Shown: positions 1-6,682 of the stretch, piece by piece
Numbering within the stretch: position 1 is the stretch's first letter
Layout of the letters: each line of letters starts with the position of its first letter
Assembly (NCBI GenBank): GCA_947176655.1
Contig: CAMWRK010000038.1
Span: forward strand, 1 to 12,829
Length of the DNA: 12,829 nucleotides
From: an uncultured Prevotellaceae bacterium
GTDB lineage: Bacteria; Bacteroidota; Bacteroidia; Bacteroidales; Bacteroidaceae
Direction: 5' to 3'
Notes under the pieces: model-generated
The model's database searches: none
Told to the model about the DNA's origin: nothing
Seen by the model: the letters and a program-made list of their open reading frames with translations, nothing else
Program-made: the position numbers and the translations under genes

Positions 1-2052
1 GCTCAGACTGTGCAGTACGGCAGGATCGGGACCGGCGAACTGTACTTCTATGGGATATTTTTTGAACATAAGGTTGTATCTCTTTATTTTGGCGTATGCC
101 TCAGGGTACTCTCTGGTCAGATATTCCTGTATGTCATTCTGGCAGCGTACCAGAGCATCCGGACTTTCGAAATCTATAATCAGTTCGCCATAGCTGAGCG
201 ACGGTGTGGAAATGGTTCTCACCAGGTTGTACCGTCCAGGAGTACCGCCGATGCTGGCGGTAATGTGCTTTATCTCTGGATACATGATACGCAGTTCGCG
301 CTGCATTCTCTCCAGATCTTTCTGCACACGCGTACTGTTCGTGCCCTCTGGCAGTTTATACTCCAGATAGCACTGGTCATACACCATGTCGGGGAAGAAA
401 CCATGGTGCATGTATGGATAGCCTATGGCGGCAAGTACCATCATGGCTACCAATGTCACGACCACCGTTACCCTGTGTCCGAGCAGGAACAGAAGAATCT
501 TGCGTAGCAACTTGTGTGTGCGTGAATCATATATGGCATCCTTGCCTGCGTCTGCGGTCGGCACTGTAGTGCCGCCGAACATGCGGCGTGACATAAGCGG
601 AACGTGAGTAAGAGCCAGAATCCAGCTGAGCATCAATGAGACGGCAAGTATGATAAACAGATCTTTGACATATATTCCTGCCGTATCCGGACTGAGGAAT
701 ATGGGGAAGAACGACAGAATGGCTATCAAGGTAGCACCCAGCAAGGGCATTGCCGTGCGCCGCGCTATGCGTGTATATGCCTCTATGCCAGGTATTCCGG
801 CTTTCAAATCCACCAGTATGCCGTCCACGATGACGATGGCATTGTCCACCAGCATACCCATTGCCAGAATGAATGCTCCAAGAGAGACGCGCTGCATGGT
901 TCCATCCACATTACCCAGTACAAAGAAGGAACCGAAAACTATGACCACCAGGGACGCGCCTATTATCAGGCCGCTCTTAACGCCCATGAATATCATCAGA
1001 ATGACAATGACTATTACCACGCTCTCGATCAGATTGAGAACGAATGTGCCAAGACTGTCCACCACGCGTTCCGGCTGATAGAATACCTTGTGGCACTGCA
1101 CTCCTGTTGGGAAACGGTTTTGGCGGAAATCCTGCAGCAGATCTTCCACCTTGGCACCTACCTTGGTAATGTCCGCTCCCGACGAGGCTGCCACCAGTAT
1201 GCCCAATGCACGCTGTCCGTCGTAGGTCATGAGGTTGCGCACCGGTTTTTCGATACTCTTTTCCACAACGGCTATGTCGGAAAGACGCAACTGGTCTTTC
1301 TCGTGTCCTTGGATGAGCATGCGGCTTATGTCCTCCACCCTGCGGAACTTGTCGGTGACGGTGACGCGTACCCTCCGGTCGCCATTGTCGTAATATCCTG
1401 CATACGAGGTCTTGTTCTGGCCGTTCAGAGTTGCCAGTACCTCAGCCGGCATGACTCCTAAGGCCGACATCTTGTCCTGCAGAAGCCTTATCTCTATGCA
1501 GTCTTTCTGCCCTCCGTAGATGTCCACCTTGTCGACATTATCTATGTTGAGCAATTCCGACCTTAGCAAGTCGCCGTATTTGATAAGTTCACGTTCGGAA
1601 AGTCCGTCTCCTGTTAACGCATAGAACATTCCGTATACGGCACTGAAATCGTCTTTCGTCACAGACGGGGTGACACCTGCGGGCAGCATGGCTTGGGCAT
1701 CATAGACTTTTCTCCTCAGCCGGTCCCAGCACTGTTCCACCTCATCGTTGGCCAGAGTGCTACGCAACTCCACTTGAATGATGGACAAATCAGCCATGCT
1801 GCTGCTTTCGATGTTGTCTATGTCGCCCATGCTGCGTATCTGCTTCTCCAGTACATCCGTGACCTCCATCTCCACCTGATGCGCGTTGGCACCCGGATAC
1901 GTGGTAACCACCATGGCAAGTTTCACTTTGACCTCCGGATCCTCGAACTTGCTCATGTCGTAGGCACTGATCGCACCGCCGAGAATCAGCGCACCTACCA
2001 GGAAATATACCAGTAGGCGATTGTTGAAAGCCCATTTAGCGTAGTCAATCAT
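1..2052 (-). CDS. RND efflux pump, inner-membrane subunit (partial, C-terminus off left edge)
   Basis: Proton-driven inner-membrane transporter of the AcrB/MexB-type RND superfamily, which exports substrates through a periplasmic adaptor and an outer-membrane channel. I translated the whole minus-strand frame: 684 codons with no stop, running off base 1. The family is usually about 1,000-1,050 residues, so roughly the last third is missing. TM1 lies at about residues 9-28, then a porter domain, then a cluster of hydrophobic helices from about residue 335 to 500. The TM4 signature MGMLVDNAIVIVD is at about 398-410. Asp403 matches AcrB Asp407, while the AcrB Asp408 position is Asn404. Visible sequence ends in the second periplasmic loop. 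The start ATG (2052-2050) overlaps the adaptor stop as ATGA, with a GGAGG six bases upstream, so the two are translationally coupled. Substrate cannot be inferred (drug, bile salt or other). Subfamily uncertain. Confidence 0.93.
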   Translation of the reverse strand, partial: MIDYAKWAFNNRLLVYFLVGALILGGAISAYDMSKFEDPEVKVKLAMVVTTYPGANAHQVEMEVTDVLEKQIRSMGDIDNIESSSMADLSIIQVELRSTLANDEVEQCWDRLRRKVYDAQAMLPAGVTPSVTKDDFSAVYGMFYALTGDGLSERELIKYGDLLRSELLNIDNVDKVDIYGGQKDCIEIRLLQDKMSALGVMPAEVLATLNGQNKTSYAGYYDNGDRRVRVTVTDKFRRVEDISRMLIQGHEKDQLRLSDIAVVEKSIEKPVRNLMTYDGQRALGILVAASSGADITKVGAKVEDLLQDFRQNRFPTGVQCHKVFYQPERVVDSLGTFVLNLIESVVIVIVILMIFMGVKSGLIIGASLVVIVFGSFFVLGNVDGTMQRVSLGAFILAMGMLVDNAIVIVDGILVDLKAGIPGIEAYTRIARRTAMPLLGATLIAILSFFPIFLSPDTAGIYVKDLFIILAVSLMLSWILALTHVPLMSRRMFGGTTVPTADAGKDAIYDSRTHKLLRKILLFLLGHRVTVVVTLVAMMVLAAIGYPYMHHGFFPDMVYDQCYLEYKLPEGTNSTRVQKDLERMQRELRIMYPEIKHITASIGGTPGRYNLVRTISTPSLSYGELIIDFESPDALVRCQNDIQEYLTREYPEAYAKIKRYNLMFKKYPIEVQFAGPDPAVLHSLS

Positions 2053-3116
2053 AGCAAGCCTCCTACATTGGTTTCACTGATGCGTGCCAGAGGTGTCACC
2101 TTGTCCCCGTCGTTGATAAAGTGCGTGCCGCTGCTCACTACCAGAGTGTTTGGCTTCAGATTGGCGGACACCACAGCCGTACCGTCCGAATGCAACTGTT
2201 CCACCTTCACCTCCTGTCTGCTTACCAGCTGGGTTTGGCTGTCGTAGGCAAAGACATAGCTTCTGCCGTTTTCTTCGATAATCGAGGTGGAAGGAATGCG
2301 TACATTGTCAGAACGGATTTCCTCGCCTTTGATGATTATCCATGCCGACATGCCTGGTGCGACATCTTTATTCGGCGCGGCAAGTTTCAGACGCAACGGA
2401 TAAAGCTGGTTGGTGTTGGCCTCTCCCATCACGCTGACAAACTCCAGCGGCAATATCTGGCCTGGCAGCACATTGAATTCGGCCTCGTATGAGGCGAACG
2501 TTTCCCTTTGCAGATAGGCCGGTGCAGGCAGATTGACAAGTATTTCCGGTATTCCGTCGCCTGCTACGCACACTACCGGCATGCCTGCTGCCACAGTTTC
2601 GCGTCCCTCGAAGAAGACCGTTTTTACGTATCCGTCGTAGGGGGCGTACAGCCGGCAGTACTCCACCTGATCGCGATGGTTGCGGAGCTTTGCCTCCATT
2701 TGGCGCAGGCCATAGCGTGCCTTGTCGTAATTGTTGGCTGTGGCGGCACCTTCTTCATATAGTGATATTACGCGTTCCGCCTCGGCCTTGATCTGTGCAT
2801 ATTCCGCCTCAGTGGCAGAAAGTTGAACCTTGTAGTCGGCAGGATCCATTTCGGCCAGAAGTTGGCCGTATTTCACAAAGTCGCCTTCACGGACATAAAG
2901 CCGTGCAATGGTGCCGGACACCTTGAACGATATGTTTGCTTCCTGCGCGCTAACGACACGTCCGGGAAATTCCATTAGTACGGACGCTCCCGCATGGCGC
3001 ACTGTGTCTATACGCACAGTAGGCAATACACATTCATTTTTCTTTTCATCCCCTCCACAGGCAGAGATTGCCATTGCTGACAAAGTAAGAAACAAAAACC
3101 TTTGAATCGTTTTCAT
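2049..3116 (-). CDS. RND efflux periplasmic adaptor (membrane fusion protein), lipoprotein
   Basis: Periplasmic adaptor (HlyD/AcrA family) linking the RND pump to an outer-membrane channel. The 355-residue length is normal for the family. The N-terminus is a lipoprotein signal: K2, K-R charges, a hydrophobic stretch and the lipobox ISAC with the lipidated Cys at residue 20. A biotinyl/lipoyl-like half follows at about 60-95 (VSGTIARLYVREGDFV), then a helical hairpin rich in Glu/Lys/Arg at about 97-150, the second lipoyl half (LYAPYDGYV, about 156-165), then beta-barrel and membrane-proximal parts up to residue 340. It is the first gene of a two-gene unit visible here, overlapping the pump gene by 4 bp. 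No regulator of TetR or MarR type is adjacent. A TAnnTTTG promoter element lies about 50 bp upstream of the ATG. Confidence 0.94.
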   Translation of the reverse strand: MKTIQRFLFLTLSAMAISACGGDEKKNECVLPTVRIDTVRHAGASVLMEFPGRVVSAQEANISFKVSGTIARLYVREGDFVKYGQLLAEMDPADYKVQLSATEAEYAQIKAEAERVISLYEEGAATANNYDKARYGLRQMEAKLRNHRDQVEYCRLYAPYDGYVKTVFFEGRETVAAGMPVVCVAGDGIPEILVNLPAPAYLQRETFASYEAEFNVLPGQILPLEFVSVMGEANTNQLYPLRLKLAAPNKDVAPGMSAWIIIKGEEIRSDNVRIPSTSIIEENGRSYVFAYDSQTQLVSRQEVKVEQLHSDGTAVVSANLKPNTLVVSSGTHFINDGDKVTPLARISETNVGGLL

Positions 3117-3166
3117 AGCATCATAACATTAGTATGTAGCTGTTAGCATTAATCTGTATCCGGATG

Positions 3167-3174
3167 CAAAGGTA
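3167..3174 (-). promoter_or_regulatory. Candidate -7 promoter element for the efflux operon
   Basis: TACCTTTG read on the minus strand matches the Bacteroidetes -7 consensus TAnnTTTG and lies 50 bp upstream of the adaptor ATG (3116). No good TTTG is seen 19-21 bases further upstream, where the -33 element should be, so the promoter is plausible but incomplete. The 212-bp gap between metY and the adaptor (3117-3328) otherwise shows an A-tract and no gene. I found no convincing terminator for metY in it, so some readthrough from metY is possible. Confidence 0.45.
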
Positions 3175-3328
3175 TGATATTTTTTCTCTGGCCGAGTGCT
3201 CTGTACGGATATATTAATATCTGAAATGCAGGGTATTGCGCATCTTTGCGAAAAGTGTGCATGCGGTTCGCTTTTTTTTCTCAATCGCCCTTTCCGTGTT
3301 TCGCCGAACTCATGGGCTTGTCTGTCTG

Positions 3329-4627
3329 TCAGATGCTGTCAAGAGCATGCCCTATGTCGGCAAGCAGATCTTCGATATGTTCAGTGCCGATGCTTAGGCG
3401 TACGGTGGAAGGGTAGATGTGTTGTGCTTCCAGTTCTTCCAAGGTAAGTTGCGAGTGTGTTGTGGTCGCCGGGTGTATGACCAAGCTTTTGACATCTGCC
3501 ACATTGGCGAGCAGGGAGAATATTTCAAGATTGTCGATGAATGACCATGCCTCTTCCTCGCCTCCTTTCAGCTCAAAGGTAAAGATGGAGCCGCCTCCGT
3601 TGGGGAACAGTTTCCCGTAGAGTCTGTGGTCTGGGTGGGATGTGAGTTGAGGATGATTGACACGTGCCACTTTGGGGTGAGCGGCAAGGAAATCAACAAC
3701 GCGTTTCGTGTTGTAGGCATGCCGTTCCACACGCAGACTCAGCGTCTCCAGACCTTGTAGCAGAATCCAGGCATTGAATGGTGATATGGCAGCGCCCGTG
3801 TCGCGTAGTATGACGGCGCGTATGCGGGTTACGAAGGCCGCAGCTCCTGCCACGTCGGCAAATACCGCTCCGTGGTAGCTTGGGTCGGGCTTGGCAATTG
3901 TCGGATATTTGTCTGCATTGGCCTTCCAGTCAAAGCGTCCTGCATCTACTATCACGCCTCCAAGACTGGAGCCGTGCCCTCCGATGAATTTGGTGGCGGA
4001 GTGCACCACTATGTCGGCACCATGTTCTATGGGGCGTATGAGATACGGTGTGCCGAAGGTGTTGTCCACTATGACTATGGTGTTGTGGCGGTGCGCTATC
4101 TCCGCAATGCGGTCTATGTCCGTCACGCTGGCGTTGGGATTTCCGAATGTCTCTATGATGATGGCCTTGGTGTTGTCGCGGAAGGCCGCGTCTACGGCAT
4201 CGAAGTCGGCTGGGTTCACAATGGAGTAGTCCACGCCCTGTGTCGTCAGTGTGTGGGCTATCAGATTGTATGTCCCGCCGTACAGGTTGTCTGCGGCTAC
4301 GATGTGGTCACCGGCCTGTGCCACGTTTTGCAGCGCGTAGGTGATGGCTGCCGCCCCGCTGGCAACGGCCAGACCGGCTACGCCGCCCTCGAGTGCCGCC
4401 ACACGGTCTTCGAACACGCCCTGTGTGGAGTTGGTCAGACGTCCGTATATGTTTCCTGCATCGCGCAGGCCGAAACGGTCTGCGGCATGTTGCGAGTTGC
4501 GGAACACATACGATGTGGTCTGATATATGGGCACGGCGCGTGCGTCGGTAGCCGGATCTGGGGTCTCCTGGCCTACGTGTAGTTGTAGTGTCTCAAAGTG
4601 CAGTTTGTTCAGTGTTTCCTTTTTCAT
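3329..4627 (-). CDS. metY: O-acetylhomoserine sulfhydrylase (aminocarboxypropyltransferase)
   Basis: PLP enzyme of the Cys/Met metabolism (gamma-lyase-like) family. It makes homocysteine from O-acetylhomoserine and sulfide, the direct-sulfhydrylation route to methionine, in the cytoplasm. With this start it is 432 residues, typical for MetY and longer than MetB/MetC (about 380-400). The opening FETLQLHVGQ...DPATDARAVPIYQTTSYVF, the DNTF motif at about 188-191, and the PLP lysine (Lys213) in HSATKFIGGHG are all present. An in-frame ATG at 4648 would add seven residues, but it would leave only about 10 bases after the predicted transcription start, and family members begin near the second Met; I prefer 4627. 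It is divergent from an Lrp-type gene that probably regulates it. A related homocysteine or methionine gamma-lyase role is possible but less likely by length. Confidence 0.93.
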   Translation of the reverse strand: MKKETLNKLHFETLQLHVGQETPDPATDARAVPIYQTTSYVFRNSQHAADRFGLRDAGNIYGRLTNSTQGVFEDRVAALEGGVAGLAVASGAAAITYALQNVAQAGDHIVAADNLYGGTYNLIAHTLTTQGVDYSIVNPADFDAVDAAFRDNTKAIIIETFGNPNASVTDIDRIAEIAHRHNTIVIVDNTFGTPYLIRPIEHGADIVVHSATKFIGGHGSSLGGVIVDAGRFDWKANADKYPTIAKPDPSYHGAVFADVAGAAAFVTRIRAVILRDTGAAISPFNAWILLQGLETLSLRVERHAYNTKRVVDFLAAHPKVARVNHPQLTSHPDHRLYGKLFPNGGGSIFTFELKGGEEEAWSFIDNLEIFSLLANVADVKSLVIHPATTTHSQLTLEELEAQHIYPSTVRLSIGTEHIEDLLADIGHALDSI

Positions 4628-4665
4628 GATGTTTTTTCTTTGTGTCATGTGTTATGTTTGTGTTG

Positions 4666-4697
4666 CAAAGGTAGCGTAAAGGAAAATATATCCCAAA
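4666..4697 (-). promoter_or_regulatory. metY promoter (TTTG - 20 bp - TACCTTTG)
   Basis: On the minus strand a TTTG (4697-4694) is followed after exactly 20 bases by TACCTTTG (4673-4666). This fits the Bacteroidetes consensus TTTG-N19-21-TAnnTTTG. The predicted transcription start is near 4659, leaving a leader of about 30 bases to the ATG at 4627. The -33 TTTG lies inside the left arm of the inverted repeat at 4686-4721, so a protein bound there should block or modulate this promoter. Confidence 0.75.
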
Positions 4698-4721
4698 GTT
4701 GTCGCGATATTTGGAATATAT
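4686..4721. promoter_or_regulatory. Inverted repeat in the metY/lrp divergent region, candidate Lrp-family operator
   Basis: Left arm ATATATCCCAAA (4686-4697) and right arm TTTGGAATATAT (4710-4721) pair at 11 of 12 positions around a 12-base spacer that itself contains the palindrome TCGCGA (4702-4707). The arms are A/T-rich with a conserved CC/GG core, the general character of Lrp/AsnC sites. One arm covers the metY -33 element, and the other ends three bases before the lrp -7 element. A regulator bound here could control both genes; that is inference from position. Confidence 0.55.
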
Positions 4722-4724
4722 GAC

Positions 4725-4732
4725 TATATTTG
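4725..4732 (+). promoter_or_regulatory. Candidate -7 promoter element for the lrp-family gene
   Basis: TATATTTG fits TAnnTTTG and lies 41 bp before the chosen lrp ATG (4774). The nearest -33-like sequence is GTTG at 4698-4701, with a 23-base spacer, which is long and imperfect. The promoter may therefore be weak or dependent on a bound regulator. Confidence 0.5.
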
Positions 4733-4773
4733 CGCTTTTGAACGGAATGATATTCTATGAAAGCGTGCGAAAT

Positions 4774-5247
4774 ATGAACGAAACAGAACGTCTTGACCGC
4801 ATCGACCTGCTCATTCTCGATGCCTTGCAGCACAATTCGCGTATGACCAACAAGGAACTGGCTGCTGCCGTCCATCTTTCGCCGACCCCAGTCTACGAAC
4901 GTTGGAAGCGTCTGGAGCGCGAAGGCTATATAAGGAAATACATCACCGTGCTTGATGCGGAGAAACTGAACCGCAGTTTCATGGTATTTTGCTGTGTGAA
5001 ACTGAACCGTCTCAACAGTGAAGCGGCCACGGACTTCACGGAGCGCATAAATGCCATGCCCGAGGTGACGGAGTGTTACAACATATCCGGCCATTTTGAT
5101 TACATGCTCAAGGTACAGTCGTTCAACATGAAGCAGTACCAGCAGTTTCTGTTAAATGTTCTCGGGCGTATAGACAGCGTGACCTCGATAGAAAGCACGT
5201 TTGTGATAGAGGAAACCAAACATCTGTATGGGGTGGGGGTGATTTGA
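4774..5247 (+). CDS. Lrp/AsnC family transcriptional regulator
   Basis: Feast/famine-type DNA-binding regulator responding to an amino acid. From this start the protein has 157 residues, the usual length. The N-terminal helix-turn-helix reads LDRIDLLILDALQHNSRMTN at about 7-26, then ELAAAVHLSPTPVYERWKRLEREGYI at about 28-53. The C-terminal RAM ligand/oligomerisation domain follows at about 65-150, with the typical segment VTECYNISGHFDYMLKV. An upstream in-frame ATG at 4699 would add 25 residues, but that stretch overlaps the promoter and operator and is not family-like, so I chose 4774. Divergence from metY with a shared inverted repeat suggests it controls metY and itself. The ligand (methionine or another amino acid) is not known from sequence. 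Confidence 0.92.
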   Translation: MNETERLDRIDLLILDALQHNSRMTNKELAAAVHLSPTPVYERWKRLEREGYIRKYITVLDAEKLNRSFMVFCCVKLNRLNSEAATDFTERINAMPEVTECYNISGHFDYMLKVQSFNMKQYQQFLLNVLGRIDSVTSIESTFVIEETKHLYGVGVI

Positions 5248-5325
5248 TAATTCCGGGAACTGATGCACATGGTGCGTGAGGTGTAAAAATGTTTCACCAG
5301 ACATTGTTGTTGCCACAGACTTGTC

Positions 5326-5375
5326 TTTTGCATAATATTGCGTTGAATGCCGTTTATGCGAGTATTTTGCATAAT
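5326..5375. promoter_or_regulatory. Repeated GCATAA/TTATGC elements upstream of argR, candidate ArgR sites
   Basis: The 11-mer TTTTGCATAAT occurs identically at 5326-5336 and 5365-5375. An inverted TTATGC at 5354-5359 faces the second GCATAA (5369-5374) across nine bases. The cluster lies 50-100 bp upstream of the argR -7 element, inside the 214-bp lrp-argR spacer (5248-5461), which holds no other gene that I can support. ArgR proteins bind pairs of short A/T-rich imperfect palindromes and usually repress their own gene. The match to known ARG boxes is only general, so the assignment is tentative. Confidence 0.4.
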
Positions 5376-5423
5376 GTCAAGCCATTTGTGACGTTATAAT
5401 GCCTGTGGTGCACTATTTTTTTA

Positions 5424-5431
5424 TAACTTTG
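5424..5431 (+). promoter_or_regulatory. Candidate -7 promoter element for the arginine cluster
   Basis: TAACTTTG matches TAnnTTTG, 30 bp before the argR ATG at 5462, and is preceded by a T-rich run. No exact TTTG lies 19-21 bases upstream. No comparable element was found in the short gaps between the downstream genes, so this is the likely promoter for the whole plus-strand cluster. Confidence 0.55.
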
Positions 5432-5461
5432 CACGCGAATTAGGAATAATATGGCGCATAT

Positions 5462-5953
5462 ATGTCACCGCAGATTATGGAAAGGCAGGACAAAAAGGCA
5501 CGGTTGCAGATGATTAGGATGATAGTAGGAAATTACCCTGTCGAGAATCAAGAGGAGCTTGCCGTGCAGTTGGGCAAAGCCGGTTTCTCCACTACGCAGA
5601 CCATGCTCAGCCGTGACCTGAAACAGTTGCGCATTTCCAAGGTTCGCACGCGTTCTGGCAAAAGCGTCTATGCCTTGCCTGGCGTGGTATATTTCGACCC
5701 GGTCAAGACGCGCGAGGAACTGAACGCCACAAAATGGTTCTTGCAGTTCAGCGGCAACATGGCCGTGTTGCACACTCCTCCCGGTCATGCTTCGTTGGTT
5801 GCCTGCGAAATAGACGAGTTGAAATCGGAACAGCTACTTGGTACTGTCGCCGGTGATGATACGGTAATTATTGTTTTGGCCGAGGAGGCAGACATATTTG
5901 TTGTGCGTGAGCATATTATGGAGGTAGTGCCGCAACTGAGGAAACGCAGGTAA
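5462..5953 (+). CDS. argR: Arginine repressor ArgR
   Basis: Arginine-responsive repressor that binds operator DNA as a hexamer when arginine is plentiful. The 163-residue reading has an N-terminal winged helix (about 12-72) with the recognition region FSTTQTMLSRDLKQLRISKV at about 42-61. The C-terminal oligomerisation and arginine-binding domain follows, with MAVLHTPPGHASLVA (about 100-114) and GTVAGDDT (127-134). The two adjacent Asp there (132, 133) match the arginine-binding Asp pair of E. coli ArgR. The second in-frame Met (5477; 158 residues) fits the family's usual length slightly better; neither start has a clear Shine-Dalgarno, which is normal in this phylum. It heads the arginine gene cluster, so it probably represses it and itself. 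Confidence 0.95.
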   Translation: MSPQIMERQDKKARLQMIRMIVGNYPVENQEELAVQLGKAGFSTTQTMLSRDLKQLRISKVRTRSGKSVYALPGVVYFDPVKTREELNATKWFLQFSGNMAVLHTPPGHASLVACEIDELKSEQLLGTVAGDDTVIIVLAEEADIFVVREHIMEVVPQLRKRR

Positions 5954-5989
5954 TGTTTTTCGGAGTCTGCAGGCAGGTCTAATCAGATA

Positions 5990-6625
5990 ATGGTGATGGA
6001 AGAAAAGGAAGAAGAGAGAAACAGCAATATCAGGATAGTCGTGGCAGATGCCGTTCACGAGATGTACGTTGACGAGATTCTGCAGACAATACGTGAAGCG
6101 GCCAGAAAGCGTGGCACAGGCATAGCAGAGCGCACACACGAGTATCTGGCCACAAAAATGAAGGAAGGCAAGGCCATCATGGCATTGGACGGCGACCGTT
6201 TTGCCGGTTTCAGTTACATAGAGACATGGGGCAACAAACATTATGTCACGACTTCGGGACTGATAGTACATCCGGATTATCAGGGCATGGGTGTGGCTCG
6301 TCGTATCAAGGACTATACTTTCACGTTGGCACGTCTGCGCTGGCCGCATGCCAAAATATTCTCACTCACCAGCGGAGATGCCGTCATGAAGATGAATACC
6401 GACCTTGGATATGTGCCTGTCAGTTTCAACCAACTGACCGATGATGAGGCTTTCTGGCGCGGGTGTCGTGGGTGTATCAACAATGACATACTCGAATTGA
6501 AGCAACGCAAGTTCTGCGTATGCACCGGTATGCTTTGGGATCCGGACAAACACCATGGCGAGCCTACAAGTCTGGAGGTCATCAAGGATGTCATGAAGAC
6601 GTTGGTGTTGCGCGGAATAGAATAG
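5990..6625 (+). CDS. GNAT-family N-acyltransferase, candidate N-acylglutamate (N-succinylglutamate) synthase
   Basis: Acyl-CoA-dependent acyltransferase of the GNAT fold, 211 residues (209 if the ATG at 5996 is used). The acyl-CoA pyrophosphate-binding motif A is clear: LIVHPDYQGMGVARRI at about 91-106, with Q98-G-M-G101-V-A103. The N-terminal half (ILQTIREAARKRGTGIAERT, about 30-49) and the C-terminal half (SGDAVMKMNTDLGYVPVSF) resemble the GNAT protein found beside argG in Bacteroides as I remember it. The C-terminus carries C159xxC162 and C176xC178, a possible metal site or structural cluster. It lies 36 bp after argR and 57 bp before argG. No classical argA or argJ is in the cluster, and the downstream carbamoyltransferase is of the succinylornithine type. 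The inferred role is therefore acylation of glutamate, probably with succinyl-CoA. The substrate is inference; the fold is well supported. Confidence 0.85.
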   Translation: MVMEEKEEERNSNIRIVVADAVHEMYVDEILQTIREAARKRGTGIAERTHEYLATKMKEGKAIMALDGDRFAGFSYIETWGNKHYVTTSGLIVHPDYQGMGVARRIKDYTFTLARLRWPHAKIFSLTSGDAVMKMNTDLGYVPVSFNQLTDDEAFWRGCRGCINNDILELKQRKFCVCTGMLWDPDKHHGEPTSLEVIKDVMKTLVLRGIE

Positions 6626-6682
6626 GGCAGGGCGGTTTTTCCTGCTGTACAATACAGACTAATTAACAATAATACGAAATAT

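Noticed and set aside
3117..3328. Possible small gene or RNA between metY and the efflux adaptor
   Set aside because: Only short shadow frames and an A-tract are visible; no structure or coding signal beyond the promoter element.
3872..4582. 236-codon plus-strand open frame opposite metY
   Set aside because: Antisense to a well-supported enzyme, composition unlike a real protein, no promoter or family resemblance.
4699..4773. 25-residue N-terminal extension of the Lrp-family protein
   Set aside because: It would translate the operator and -7 element, and it does not resemble Lrp-family N-termini.
5280..5298. Possible hairpin after lrp (GGTG...CACC)
   Set aside because: Short stem with a bulge and no T-run after it; too weak to call a terminator.
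5451..5513. Short upstream ATG frame (20 codons) overlapping the argR start
   Set aside because: No codon pattern (for example Arg-rich) suggesting a leader peptide and no associated hairpin; it runs out of frame into argR.
6627..6657. Two small stem-loops between the GNAT gene and argG (GCAGG/CCTGC and CTGTA/TACAG)
   Set aside because: Five-bp stems that share a base (6645) and are likely by chance; no leader peptide or T-run to support attenuation.
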